64,000 bases of DNA from Paracoccus sp. (in: a-proteobacteria) (GTDB lineage: Bacteria > Pseudomonadota > Alphaproteobacteria > Rhodobacterales > Rhodobacteraceae). The number at the start of each line of letters is the position of its first letter. The first letter of the stretch is position 1. Location of the stretch: NCBI RefSeq assembly GCF_030604785.1, contig NZ_JAUVVF010000001.1, positions 62,001-126,000 of the forward strand, in the 5' to 3' direction. A program made the position numbers and the translations under genes. Under the pieces are notes generated by a model, which was not told the origin of the DNA, ran no database searches, and saw nothing but the letters and a program-made list of their open reading frames with translations. This document shows, one piece after another, positions 17,349-25,494 of this stretch.

Positions 17349-17600
17349 ATGCAGGACGATCAGGCTTACGGCGTCGCCGCAGACGAATTGCGCCAGTTCA
17401 TCGAGCAGTTCGAGCAGCTCGAGGCCGAGAAGAAGGACATCAGCGAGCGTCAGAAGGAAGTCATGGCCGAGGCCAAGGCCCGCGGATACGACACCAAGGT
17501 CATGAAGAAGATCGTCGCCCTTCGCAAACGCCACCGTGACGACATCGCCGAGGAAGAGGCGATTCTGGAGATGTACAAGACCGCGCTCGGGATGGCCTGA
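17349..17600 (+). CDS. gapR: GapR-family nucleoid DNA-binding protein (DUF2312)
   Basis: An 83-residue, highly charged helical protein. In Caulobacter, GapR is a small dimer/tetramer that clamps overtwisted AT-rich DNA ahead of forks and polymerases and helps gyrase and topoisomerase IV. The sequence shows the family pattern: LRQFIEQFEQLEAEKKDI (coiled coil, about 13-30), a basic segment KARGYDTKVMKKIVALRKR (about 43-61) and an acidic C-terminal helix. The start ATG at 17349 follows GGGAAAGACC. The gene is alone, between divergent and convergent neighbours. Confidence 0.88.
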   Translation: MQDDQAYGVAADELRQFIEQFEQLEAEKKDISERQKEVMAEAKARGYDTKVMKKIVALRKRHRDDIAEEEAILEMYKTALGMA

Positions 17601-17651
17601 CGGCACCCTCTGGCGGGCGCGCCGCGCGGCGCGCCCCCGGGGTCCTGCGCG

Positions 17652-18527
17652 TCAGGGCAGCACGAATTCGACGCCGGGCTGCGCCGCGATCATGGCGGCG
17701 TCGGCGCGGTAGAGGTCGGTGACCTGATCCACGACCTCCTGTGTCCAGCCGGGCAGGTCGATCACCTGGTCCAGCGTTCCGGGCAGGGCGTATTTCTCCA
17801 GCACGCGGGCATAGATGTCGCGGCGGCGCGTGATGTCCAGGTTATCCTGCCCGGCCACGGCGTCGCGCAGTCGCGCGATCCCGGCCTCGCCCAGCAGGTC
17901 GTACATGTAGATCAGCGCGCCCGACAGCGGCACGTCCTGCGGGATATGTCCCAGCAGCCGCACCAGTTCCGGCCAGATCAGCGGCACGTCCTCGTGGCAC
18001 CAGATCACCACCCGGCAGCCCGCAGCCGCCCGCAGCAGCGACAAAAGCGGATCGCGCCAGCGCAGATCCTCGGGACGGCAGCCCTGCACCAGTTCGCGGT
18101 AGCCGCCGCCGGTGAATTGCGGCAGCACCTCGGTCAGCAGCGTGGCGGGGTTGCGGATCGCCACGAAGAACTCGCATTCCGCCGAAGGAAACAGCTTGCG
18201 CAGCGCCGAGACCCGCGCCCCCATCTGCGGGTAAAGGCCGCCCTGGCCGCAGACCCGGCCGGGCGCGCCCATGAAGGTCGCGCTGGACATGACCAGCCGC
18301 GACGGATTGTCGCTTTCGACCAGCGCGTCCAGCATGATCTGTTCCATCTCGGGCGTGGCGGTGCCGCCCTGCAGCGCCTCGAGCGCCTCGTCCAGAACGG
18401 CGCGGTGGCGGTTCGGCGTGACGACCTCGGTCCCCTCGCGCAGCAACCAGTTGCGGTTGTTCAGCAAGGTCTTCAGCATCCGGTCACCGTCGGTGCAATG
18501 CACCCCGATGTGATAGGCGATCTGCAT
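17652..18527 (-). CDS. Putative sulfotransferase-like protein, unknown function
   Basis: A 291-residue protein starting MQIAYHIGVHCTDGDRML. That opening strand-loop resembles the 5'-phosphosulfate (PAPS) binding loop of sulfotransferases, and a later VAIRNP-like strand (FFVAIRNPATLL near 138) resembles the 3'-phosphate site. The key Lys and Thr of the classical loop are replaced, so activity is doubtful and the fold assignment is inference. I chose ATG 18527 because GGACAGGA lies 8 nt before it; an in-frame ATG at 18566 would add 13 residues. A divergent promoter-like sequence lies just upstream. No signal peptide or membrane helix is seen. Confidence 0.6.
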   Translation of the reverse strand: MQIAYHIGVHCTDGDRMLKTLLNNRNWLLREGTEVVTPNRHRAVLDEALEALQGGTATPEMEQIMLDALVESDNPSRLVMSSATFMGAPGRVCGQGGLYPQMGARVSALRKLFPSAECEFFVAIRNPATLLTEVLPQFTGGGYRELVQGCRPEDLRWRDPLLSLLRAAAGCRVVIWCHEDVPLIWPELVRLLGHIPQDVPLSGALIYMYDLLGEAGIARLRDAVAGQDNLDITRRRDIYARVLEKYALPGTLDQVIDLPGWTQEVVDQVTDLYRADAAMIAAQPGVEFVLP

Positions 18528-18585
18528 GATGCCGTCCTGTCCCGTCTTGTCGTTGGCCCGCGTCATGGCAGGCGCGGCGGCGTGC

Positions 18586-18613
18586 AATCTAGCCGTCCTT
18601 CGTGGACAGTCAA
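18586..18613 (-). promoter_or_regulatory. Sigma70-like promoter for the sulfotransferase-like gene
   Basis: On the minus strand TTGACT (18613-18608), a 16-bp spacer and TAGATT (18591-18586) make a plausible -35/-10 pair (five and four matches to consensus). It gives a leader of about 50 nt before the ATG at 18527. The divergent permease gene must use the same 110-bp gap, but no equal match is seen for it. Confidence 0.5.
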
Positions 18614-18638
18614 ACCGCTTTGCGCTAACGACGCGCGC

Positions 18639-20360
18639 ATGACGACATCCAGCACTGAGGCCGCAACGGCCAGGACCGGCGAACAGGGGCTGAGACAGGG
18701 CGGAGGGCGCGGCTGGTCGCTGGCCTCGGCGCTGATCGCGGCGCTTGTGCTGTCGCCGGTCGTGGCGGTGGTCTGGATGGCGGCCAATCCGACCGGCAAC
18801 ATCTGGCCGCAGCTGATGTCCACGGTGATGCCGCGCTACTTCACCAATACGGTGATCCTGACGCTCGGCACCGGGGCGCTGGCGGCGGCGATGGGGGCGG
18901 GGGCGGCCTGGCTGGTCTGCATGTATCAGTTCCCCGGACGGCGCTGGCTGCAATGGCTGCTGCTGCTGCCTCTGGCGGTGCCCGCCTATATCGGCGCCTA
19001 TGCGCTGGCCGACTTCCTGGATTATTCCGGCCCCGTCCAGACCGCGCTGCGCGGCTGGTTCGGCTGGGAAAGCGCCCGCGACTACTGGTTTCCCCGCATC
19101 CGCTCGATCGAGGCGGCGATCGTGGTGCTGGGCGCCGCGCTCTACCCCTATGTCTACCTGCTGACCCGAGCGGCGCTGAACGAGCAATCCGGCAGCGCCT
19201 ACGAGGTCGCCCGCGCCCTGGGCACCGGCCCCTGGGCGCTCTTTCGCCGCGTGGGCCTGCCGCTGGCGCGCCCGGCCATCGTGGCGGGCTCGGCCATCGC
19301 GATGATGGAGGCCGTGGCCGATTACGGCGTCGTCAGCTATTTCGGCGTGCAGACGCTGAACACGGGCATCTTCACGACCTGGCTGGAACGGCGCAATGCC
19401 GGGGGCGCCGCACAGATCGCCTGCGTGATCCTGGCCATCGTCATCATACTGGGCCTGTGGGAGCGGCTGGGCCGCCGCCGCGCCCGCTATCACCAAAGCG
19501 CACGCCAGCCGCGCCCCATCACGCCGCAGCGCCTGCGCGGCCCGGTCGCATGGGCGGCGACGGCGGCCTGTCTGTTCCCGTTCCTGCTGGGCTTCGTGCT
19601 GCCGGTGGGCGTGATCCTGACCTATGCGCTGGCCTATCCGCAGGGCTGGGTAACGCCGGGACTGGCCCGCGCGGCATGGAACACGGTCAGCCTGGGCGGG
19701 ATCGCGGCGATCCTGACGGTGGGGCTGGCCATGGTCATGGTCTATGGCGTGCGCCTGTCGGGGCGGCGGCTGCCGCGGCTGCTGCTGCCGGTGACGACGG
19801 TGGGCTATGCCGCGCCCGGCGCGGTTCTGGCGGTGGGCATCCTGATCCCGATGGCCGCGCTGGACCACCGCGTGGCCGATGCGCTTCTGGCGCTGACCGG
19901 CAACGATCCGGGCCTGCTGATCACCGGGACCGGCGCGGCCATCGTGCTGGCCTATATCGTGCGCTTCTTCGCCATCGGGCAGGGCGCCATCGACGCGGCC
20001 TTCACGCGGGTTCCGCCCTCTCTGCCGATGGCGGCGCGCTCGCTCGGGCGCAACCATGCGGGCGTTCTGCGCGACGTGTTCCTGCCGCTGATGCGCGGCT
20101 CGGTCGGGGCGGCGCTGCTGCTGGTCTTCGTCGATTGCGTCAAGGAACTGCCCGCCACGCTGCTGCTGCGGCCCTTCAATTTCGAGACGCTGGCCACCCG
20201 CACCCATGAACGCGCCAGCCTCGAGGATCTGGGCAATGCCGCGCCTGCGGGTCTTCTGGTGATGATGGTCGGCATTCTGGCGGTGATCCTGCTGGCGCGC
20301 ACCAACCTTGGCTTGCAGAAACCCGGCAGTCAGGCTATCGCGGGAACCGCGCCGGCTTAG
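18639..20360 (+). CDS. Iron(III)-type ABC transporter permease, fused two-domain (FbpB/AfuB-like)
   Basis: A 573-residue inner-membrane protein with about twelve helices, made of two tandem permease domains as in FbpB/CysW-type proteins. The N-terminal 30 residues are cytoplasmic. The two EAA loops are EVARALGTGPWALFRRVGLPLARP (about 189-212) and MAARSLGRNHAGVLRDVFLPLMRG (about 464-487). Such fused permeases import ferric iron or thiamine. The binding-protein and ATPase genes are not next to it, so it must use partners encoded elsewhere. The ATG at 18639 is preceded by no good Shine-Dalgarno. The last three codons overlap the tRNA-Thr gene by 10 bp. Confidence 0.85.
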   Translation: MTTSSTEAATARTGEQGLRQGGGRGWSLASALIAALVLSPVVAVVWMAANPTGNIWPQLMSTVMPRYFTNTVILTLGTGALAAAMGAGAAWLVCMYQFPGRRWLQWLLLLPLAVPAYIGAYALADFLDYSGPVQTALRGWFGWESARDYWFPRIRSIEAAIVVLGAALYPYVYLLTRAALNEQSGSAYEVARALGTGPWALFRRVGLPLARPAIVAGSAIAMMEAVADYGVVSYFGVQTLNTGIFTTWLERRNAGGAAQIACVILAIVIILGLWERLGRRRARYHQSARQPRPITPQRLRGPVAWAATAACLFPFLLGFVLPVGVILTYALAYPQGWVTPGLARAAWNTVSLGGIAAILTVGLAMVMVYGVRLSGRRLPRLLLPVTTVGYAAPGAVLAVGILIPMAALDHRVADALLALTGNDPGLLITGTGAAIVLAYIVRFFAIGQGAIDAAFTRVPPSLPMAARSLGRNHAGVLRDVFLPLMRGSVGAALLLVFVDCVKELPATLLLRPFNFETLATRTHERASLEDLGNAAPAGLLVMMVGILAVILLARTNLGLQKPGSQAIAGTAPA

Positions 20361-20425
20361 CTCAGTGGTAGAGCGTCTGATTTGTAATCAGGGGGTCGGG
20401 GGTTCAAATCCCTCAGCCGGCACCA
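20351..20425 (+). tRNA. tRNA-Thr (anticodon UGU)
   Basis: A complete cloverleaf. Acceptor GCCGGCT pairs with AGCCGGC, then discriminator A and an encoded CCA. The D-arm contains TAGCTCAGTGG; the anticodon stem TCTGA/TCAGG encloses the loop TTTGTAA with anticodon TGT (reads ACA). The T-arm has GGGGGTTCAAATCCCTC. The 5' end overlaps the stop region of the upstream permease gene. Confidence 0.97.
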
Positions 20426-20489
20426 CAATCCTTGTCAGAGGACGGCCGGAACGGCGCCCTGACCGAAAGCACGATCAGGCAGGCATTCC

Positions 20490-21593
20490 ATGAGGCGCAT
20501 CCCCTTCGGCAGAACCCTGGCGAGGGTGCGCGTCGCTCTGGTCGACAGGCTTGCGCGCCACCGGCTGGCCCGCGCCGACAGGCGGGGCGAGGTGCTGGAC
20601 GTGATGACCTCCTGCGGGGGCAGGAATTCCGGGATCACGCAGATCCTGATCCGGTCGCTGTCCGACGCCCATCCCGGTCAGCGGATCAATTTCTGGTTCT
20701 TCCATCTGGACGTGGCCGATCCGATCATGAACCGGATGGCCCGGTTCTGCGACAAGCTGCCCAATGTCCGCCTGCGCCCCGTCCGGGTCGAGCGGTCCGA
20801 GGCGCTGGTGGCGCTGCGGACGCTTGGCGGCAAGCCCGATTGCGAACGCTTCCTGTGGTTCGTCGCGCACGAATACCTGCCCTCCGATCTGGACCGGGTG
20901 ATCTATATCGACGCGCTCGACACGATGGTGCTGGACGATCTGCGCCCCTTCCTGAACCAGGATCCGGGCGATCACTATGTTCTGGCCTGCCACGAATTCC
21001 TGGCCCGCGCCCAGCCGCCGATCACCATCGGCCCGGCGCGCGAGGCCTTCGAGGCAGGGACCGATCCCGAGGTGATCCGCCGCGTCTCGCTGGGGTTGAT
21101 CAACAGCGGCGCGATGGTGCTGAACCTGCGCAAGTTCCGCGACGAGGGGATCGACCTCGACCATTACGTCAGGACGGCGACCTGGGCGCAGCAGCAGGGT
21201 CTGTCCTTCGGGGATCAGGGGCTGTTCTCGCTGACCTTCGGCAGCGCCTTCGCGCCCGCCCATGACCGCTACAACTTCCGCTTCGGCTTTCCGGGGGCGG
21301 GGCGGATCAAGGCCGAGCCCGCCATTGTGCATTTCGCGGGCCATGTGCCCAAGCCCTTTGCCTTTCGCCCCGATCCCGCGCAGGAGCGGCTGATCCGCAA
21401 GCGCGCGCTGGCGCAGCCCGACGGCATCCTGCCCTTGGGCAAGACGCACCGGATGAAGGCCGCCTTTCTGCCGCATTACCGCCGCTGGTGGGCATTCAGC
21501 GAAAGGACGCTGGTGCATCAGCGCATCGCGCCCCTGGCCGAGGAATCGACGCGCAAGCTGCTGGACCGGCTGGGCCTTGCGCCAGACGAATAG
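20490..21593 (+). CDS. Glycosyltransferase family 8-like protein
   Basis: A 367-residue cytoplasmic or membrane-associated glycosyltransferase. The metal- and nucleotide-sugar-binding DxxD is at 141-144 (YIDALDTMVLDDL). Other GT8 marks are LINSGAMVLNLRKFR (near 205), FGDQGLFSLTF (near 244) and the C-terminal HFAGHVPKPF (near 285) that places a metal-ligand histidine. GT8 enzymes add glucose or galactose to LPS core or glycogenin-like acceptors; the acceptor is not known here. The start at 20490 follows a weak GCAGGCATTCC region. It sits 65 bp after tRNA-Thr with no repeated tRNA end that would mark an integrated island. Confidence 0.8.
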   Translation: MRRIPFGRTLARVRVALVDRLARHRLARADRRGEVLDVMTSCGGRNSGITQILIRSLSDAHPGQRINFWFFHLDVADPIMNRMARFCDKLPNVRLRPVRVERSEALVALRTLGGKPDCERFLWFVAHEYLPSDLDRVIYIDALDTMVLDDLRPFLNQDPGDHYVLACHEFLARAQPPITIGPAREAFEAGTDPEVIRRVSLGLINSGAMVLNLRKFRDEGIDLDHYVRTATWAQQQGLSFGDQGLFSLTFGSAFAPAHDRYNFRFGFPGAGRIKAEPAIVHFAGHVPKPFAFRPDPAQERLIRKRALAQPDGILPLGKTHRMKAAFLPHYRRWWAFSERTLVHQRIAPLAEESTRKLLDRLGLAPDE

Positions 21594-21620
21594 AATTGCT
21601 GCGCGATCTGCAAAGCGCCC

Positions 21621-21649
21621 TTGCATTCGCGCGCCCCACTCCCTAGCTT
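21621..21649 (+). promoter_or_regulatory. Possible promoter of the cold-shock gene
   Basis: TTGCAT (21621-21626), a 17-bp spacer and TAGCTT (21644-21649) are a weak but correctly spaced pair. It would give a leader of about 110 nt before the csp ATG, in keeping with the long structured leaders of cspA-type mRNAs. The match is only three of six in each box. Confidence 0.3.
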
Positions 21650-21767
21650 AAGGGTGCTTCGTTATCTTCTCTGCATCCTGTCTGCTTCTGCCTTCAGTCT
21701 GCTTTGCTAAATGACTGGGCCAAGTCACTGCATTCTGCGGGTGGCAACCAAGACAGGAGATCTCACG

Positions 21768-21974
21768 ATGGCCAACGGCACCGTGAAATGGTTCAACAGC
21801 ACCAAAGGCTTCGGCTTCATCCAACCGGAAGGCGGCCGTCAGGACGTGTTCCTGCACATCTCGGCGCTCGAGCGTGCGGGCCTCTCGGCTCCGGCTGACG
21901 GTCAGAAAGTAACCTACGAGCTGGAGCGTGGCCGCGACGGCCGCGAATCGGCGACGAACGTCCAGTTCGTCTGA
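21768..21974 (+). CDS. Cold-shock-domain RNA chaperone, CspA family
   Basis: A 68-residue single-domain RNA chaperone. It starts MANGTVKWFNSTKGFGFIQP, with RNP1 KGFGFI at 13-18 and RNP2 VFLHI near 29-33; both are intact. It binds single-stranded RNA/DNA and prevents secondary structure in mRNAs. ACAGGAGAT lies 7 nt before the ATG, a strong ribosome binding site. The preceding 174-bp gap to the GT8 gene is unusually AT-rich and presumably is its leader. A strong terminator follows, so the gene is monocistronic. Confidence 0.96.
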   Translation: MANGTVKWFNSTKGFGFIQPEGGRQDVFLHISALERAGLSAPADGQKVTYELERGRDGRESATNVQFV

Positions 21975-22000
21975 TCGCTTCCGGCTTCGGAAACGGAAAG

Positions 22001-22024
22001 GCCGCCCCTCGGGGCGGCTTTTTT
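22001..22024 (+). terminator. Rho-independent terminator of csp
   Basis: GCCGCCCC (22001-22008) and GGGGCGGC (22011-22018) are perfect arms with a TC loop, followed directly by six T. It lies 27 bp after the csp stop. Confidence 0.93.
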
Positions 22025-22055
22025 CGTTTCTGCGGGTCGCATGCGGGGACCTCGT

Positions 22056-22571
22056 TCAGGCGGGCGGGGCCGCTCCGAAATGGCGATAGACCAGATCTGT
22101 CGGATCGGGGCGCGCCGCCTTCGGGTCCGGCACGGCCCCAAGCCGCTCGGCCAGCCGCGCTGACCGGATGTTGCCGGGGTCCAGATAGCTGACCAGCGTC
22201 CGGCACCGCAGGACGTCGCGCGCCCAATCCCTCAGTGCGGATGCGGCCTCGTAGGCCAGGCCTTGCCCCTCGGCCTCGGGATAGACGAACCAGCCCAGTT
22301 CGCGTTCCGGAAAGAGCGGGCCGTCATTGATGCCGACCTGCCCCAGAACCCGGCCGCTCTGGCGGTCCTCGATCATCAGCGCCCCGCAGCCGAACAGATC
22401 CCATTGCGCGTGATCGGCGCAGAACATGCCCCAGGCGGCTTTCCGGTCAAAGGGGCCGCCCATGAAGACGGCACGATCCGACCCCATCAGCCGGTGATAA
22501 TCCGGCCAGTCGTTGGCCTGCATGGGGCGCAGGATGGTCCGGCTGGTGCGAAGCGTGGGGATCTCGGTCAT
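22056..22571 (-). CDS. GNAT-family N-acetyltransferase (RimJ/RimL type)
   Basis: A 171-residue acetyltransferase using acetyl-CoA. It starts MTEIPTLRTSRTILRPM, the RimJ-like N-terminus. The acetyl-CoA pyrophosphate loop is seen as EAEGQGLAYEAA (about 109-120), preceded by the strand ELGWFVYP and followed by VLRCRTLVSYLDPGNIRSARLAERLG, the usual end of the fold. The substrate may be a ribosomal protein N-terminus or a small amine; it cannot be told from sequence. It lies downstream of comM on the same strand, 42 bp from that gene's stop. Confidence 0.87.
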   Translation of the reverse strand: MTEIPTLRTSRTILRPMQANDWPDYHRLMGSDRAVFMGGPFDRKAAWGMFCADHAQWDLFGCGALMIEDRQSGRVLGQVGINDGPLFPERELGWFVYPEAEGQGLAYEAASALRDWARDVLRCRTLVSYLDPGNIRSARLAERLGAVPDPKAARPDPTDLVYRHFGAAPPA

Positions 22572-22613
22572 GCGGACAGTCTCGGGGCAATGGGCGCGGC
22601 GATCAAGGCTTCC

Positions 22614-24128
22614 CTATGCGCCGGGCATCGAGGGCAGGCGGTAGCTGATCGCCTCGGCCAGATGGGCGGTGTGGACCTTGTCGCTGCCCTCCAGATCCGC
22701 GATGCTGCGGGCCGTGCGCAGGATGCGGTGATAGCCCCGCGCGGTCAGGCCCAGCCGTTCCGAGGCGCGCTGGATCAGGGCGCGCCCCTCGGCATCGGGG
22801 GCGGCCACCAGATCCAGAAGGTCGGGCGGCGCATCGGCGTTCACCCGCACCGAGGGGTGATCGAGGTAGCGTCTGTCCTGCACGGCCCGCGCGGCGGCCA
22901 CGCGGGCGGCGACCGTGGCGCTGGTCTCGCCGTTCGAGGGGCGCTGCAGATCGTCCAGCGCCACGGGCGGAACCTCGATCCTCAGATCGAACCGGTCGGT
23001 CATCGGGCCCGAGATGCGCGACAGGTAATCGGCCCCGCATCCGGGCGCGCGGGGGCAGGCGCGGGCGGCGTCGACCATCTGGCCGCAGCGGCAGGGATTG
23101 GCCGCCGCCACCAGCAGGAACCGGCAGGGATAGCGGATATGGGCGTTGGCGCGGGCAACGACGACCTCGCCCGTCTCGATCGGCTGGCGCAAGGTATCCA
23201 GAACGTTGCGCGGAAATTCGGGCAGCTCGTCCAGAAACAGCACGCCGTTATGGGCAAGGCTGATCTGGCCGGGCCCGGCGCCGCGTCCGCCGCCGATGAT
23301 CGCGGCCTGGGATGCGGTGTGATGCGGCTCCTGAAAGGGGGCGCGCCGCGAGATGCCGCCGTCGGGCAGGGTGCCGGCCAGCGACTGGATCATCGAGGTC
23401 TCCAGCGCCTCGCGTGCGGTCAGGGGCGGCATGAGGCCGGGCAGGCGCTTGGCCAGCATCGACTTGCCCGCACCGGGCGGGCCGATCATCATCAGGTGGT
23501 GGCGCCCCGCTGCCGCGATTTCCAGCGCGCGGCGGGCGCGTTCCTGCCCCCGCACCTGCGACAGGCAGAGGCCGTCATCGCCGCTTGCGACACGGCCCGG
23601 CTGCGCGCGGGGGATCGGGTTGCGGTCGGTCAGGTGGTCGATCACCTCGCGCAGCGTGGCGGGGGCCAGCACCGTCACGCCCTCGATCCACGCGGCCTCG
23701 GGCCCGCAGGCGCGGGGGCAGATCAGGGCGCGGTCATCCTCGGACGCGGCAAGGGCGGCTGGCAGGGCGCCCGCCACCGCGACCAGCCGCCCGTCCAGCG
23801 CCAGTTCGCCAAGCGCAAGGCAACGCGCCAGTTCGTCCTGCGGGATGATCTGCAGCGCAGCCCGCACGGCCAGCGCGATGGGCAGGTCGAAATGCGAGCC
23901 TTCCTTGGGCAGGTCGGCTGGCGACAGGTTCACGGTGACGCGCTTGTTCGGCAGCGCGATTGCCAGCGCGCCAAAGGCCGCGCGAACCCGTTCGCGCGCC
24001 TCGCTGACGGCCTTGTCGGGCAGGCCGACGATGGCGAAACCGGGCATTCCGGCGGTGATCGAGCATTGCACCTCGACCAGACGGGGGTCCACGCCCTCGA
24101 AGGCGACCGAATAGGCGATGGCGATCAT
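22614..24128 (-). CDS. comM: ComM / YifB-type AAA+ helicase (Mg chelatase-like)
   Basis: A 504-residue hexameric helicase which in transformable bacteria drives branch migration of incoming single strands, and in Rhodobacter capsulatus is needed to receive GTA DNA. An N-terminal ChlI/Lon-like domain (1-170) precedes the AAA+ core with Walker A GPPGAGKS at 216-223, Walker B GVLFLDELPEF near 300 and the cysteine cluster NPCRCG...ACPRAPGCG (about 348-372). The C-terminal Mg_chelatase_C domain ends ISYRLPSM. I chose the ATG at 24128 because AGGAG lies 6 nt upstream; an upstream in-frame ATG at 24152 has no ribosome site. TTAA-type boxes matching the CtrA consensus lie just upstream. Confidence 0.93.
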   Translation of the reverse strand: MIAIAYSVAFEGVDPRLVEVQCSITAGMPGFAIVGLPDKAVSEARERVRAAFGALAIALPNKRVTVNLSPADLPKEGSHFDLPIALAVRAALQIIPQDELARCLALGELALDGRLVAVAGALPAALAASEDDRALICPRACGPEAAWIEGVTVLAPATLREVIDHLTDRNPIPRAQPGRVASGDDGLCLSQVRGQERARRALEIAAAGRHHLMMIGPPGAGKSMLAKRLPGLMPPLTAREALETSMIQSLAGTLPDGGISRRAPFQEPHHTASQAAIIGGGRGAGPGQISLAHNGVLFLDELPEFPRNVLDTLRQPIETGEVVVARANAHIRYPCRFLLVAAANPCRCGQMVDAARACPRAPGCGADYLSRISGPMTDRFDLRIEVPPVALDDLQRPSNGETSATVAARVAAARAVQDRRYLDHPSVRVNADAPPDLLDLVAAPDAEGRALIQRASERLGLTARGYHRILRTARSIADLEGSDKVHTAHLAEAISYRLPSMPGA

Positions 24129-24150
24129 GCGGGCTCCTGACCTTTGGTCC

Positions 24151-24187
24151 ATGGTTAACGGGGCTGGCGTTAAGGACAGGTTAACGG
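24151..24187. promoter_or_regulatory. Candidate CtrA-binding boxes between comM and coaBC
   Basis: TTAA (24170-24173), exactly 7 nt, then TTAAC (24181-24185) fits the CtrA consensus TTAA-N7-TTAAC. A further half-site TTAACCAT lies on the minus strand at 24158-24151. All three lie 23-57 bp upstream of the comM start and about 80-110 bp before coaBC. The repeats are the only AT-rich words in this gap. The consensus is known for CtrA of alphaproteobacteria; actual binding is inferred. Confidence 0.62.
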
Positions 24188-24264
24188 CGGGCTTTCTTGC
24201 GGGCGCGGGCAGGCGGGGCTATCTGTGGCGGGCTGGCAAAAATCGGGCTGGCAAAGGGGGCGAC

Positions 24265-25494
24265 ATGCTGGGAAAACGGATACTTCTGATCGTGGGCGGC
24301 GGGATTTCCGCCACCAAGATCCCCGCGCTGATCCGGCTGATCCGGGCCGAGGGCGCGCATGTCACGCCGGTCCTGACCGGCGCGGGGGCCGAGTTCGTGA
24401 CCCCCCTGTCGCTATCCGTGCTGGCCGGAGAAGCCGTGCATCAGGCGCTGTTCGACGTGGCGGCCGAGGCCGAGATCGGCCATATCCAGCTGTCGCGCCG
24501 GGCCGATCTTGTGGTCGCGGCGCCCGCCACCGCCGATCTGATGGCCAAGATGGCGGCGGGGCTGGCCAATGATCTGGCCTCGACCCTGCTGCTGGCGACC
24601 GACAAGCCGGTGCTGATCGCCCCCGCCATGAATGTCCGCATGTGGCAGCACCCGGCGACGCAGCGCAATCTGGCGACCCTGCGCGTCGACGGCATCGCGC
24701 TTGTCGGCCCCGACGAGGGCGAGATGGCCTGCGGCGAATACGGCCCCGGCCGCATGGCCGAACCCGAGGCGATCCTTGACGCGATCCGCGCGGCGCTGGC
24801 GCCCGTGCCCCTGCGGCTTCTGCCCGAGGCACAGGTGCCGCGCGGCCCGCTGGCGGGGCGGCATGTGGTCGTGACCTCGGGGCCGACGCATGAGCCGATC
24901 GATCCGGTCCGCTACATCGCCAACCGCTCATCCGGCGCTCAGGGGGCGGCGATTGCGGCGGCGCTGCGGGATCTGGGCGCGCGGGTCAGCTTTGTCACCG
25001 GCCCCGCGCAGGTGTCGCCGCCCGAGGGCGTCGCGGTGATCGCCGTCGAGACCGCGCAGCAGATGCGCGAAGCGGTCGAGGCCGCGCTGCCCGCCGATGC
25101 CGCCGTGATGGCGGCGGCGGTCGCCGATTGGCGCGTGCTGAACGGCAGCGACAACAAGATGAAGAAGGACGGCACAGGCCGCCCCCCGGCGCTGGAGATG
25201 GCCGAGAACCCCGACATCCTCGCCTGGATCAGTCAGGCCCCGCAGCGCCCGCGCCTTGTGGTAGGCTTCGCCGCCGAGACTGATGACGTGATCGCCCATG
25301 CGACTGCCAAGCGCGCGCGCAAGGGCTGCGACTGGATCGTCGCCAATGACGTGCGCCCCGCCACCGGCATCATGGGCGGGGCCGAGAATGCCGTGACGCT
25401 GATCACAGCCGAGGGGGCCGAGGACTGGCCGCGCATGGCCAAGGAGGCCGTGGCCGCACGCCTTGCCGCACGCATCGCCGAGGCGCTTGCATGA
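24265..25494 (+). CDS. coaBC: Bifunctional phosphopantothenoylcysteine decarboxylase / phosphopantothenate-cysteine ligase
   Basis: A 409-residue enzyme for two steps of coenzyme A synthesis: ligation of cysteine to phosphopantothenate (CoaB, C-terminal half) and FMN-dependent decarboxylation (CoaC, N-terminal half). CoaC marks: GGGISATK for FMN, the catalytic His in HIQLSRRADLVV near 74, PAMN near 123 and the reactive Cys in ACGEYGPGRM near 155. CoaB marks: TSGPTHEPIDPVR, MAAAVADWR, and the NKMKKDGTG lysines near 297. The start ATG at 24265 follows AAGGGGGCGAC; the open frame extends upstream but lacks a site. It overlaps the next gene by 4 bp (ATGA). Confidence 0.95.
   Translation: MLGKRILLIVGGGISATKIPALIRLIRAEGAHVTPVLTGAGAEFVTPLSLSVLAGEAVHQALFDVAAEAEIGHIQLSRRADLVVAAPATADLMAKMAAGLANDLASTLLLATDKPVLIAPAMNVRMWQHPATQRNLATLRVDGIALVGPDEGEMACGEYGPGRMAEPEAILDAIRAALAPVPLRLLPEAQVPRGPLAGRHVVVTSGPTHEPIDPVRYIANRSSGAQGAAIAAALRDLGARVSFVTGPAQVSPPEGVAVIAVETAQQMREAVEAALPADAAVMAAAVADWRVLNGSDNKMKKDGTGRPPALEMAENPDILAWISQAPQRPRLVVGFAAETDDVIAHATAKRARKGCDWIVANDVRPATGIMGGAENAVTLITAEGAEDWPRMAKEAVAARLAARIAEALA

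Noticed and set aside
20351..21593. tRNA-Thr as attachment site of a small island holding the GT8 gene.
   Set aside because: No repeat of the tRNA 3' end, no integrase, and base composition of the GT8 gene is like its neighbours.
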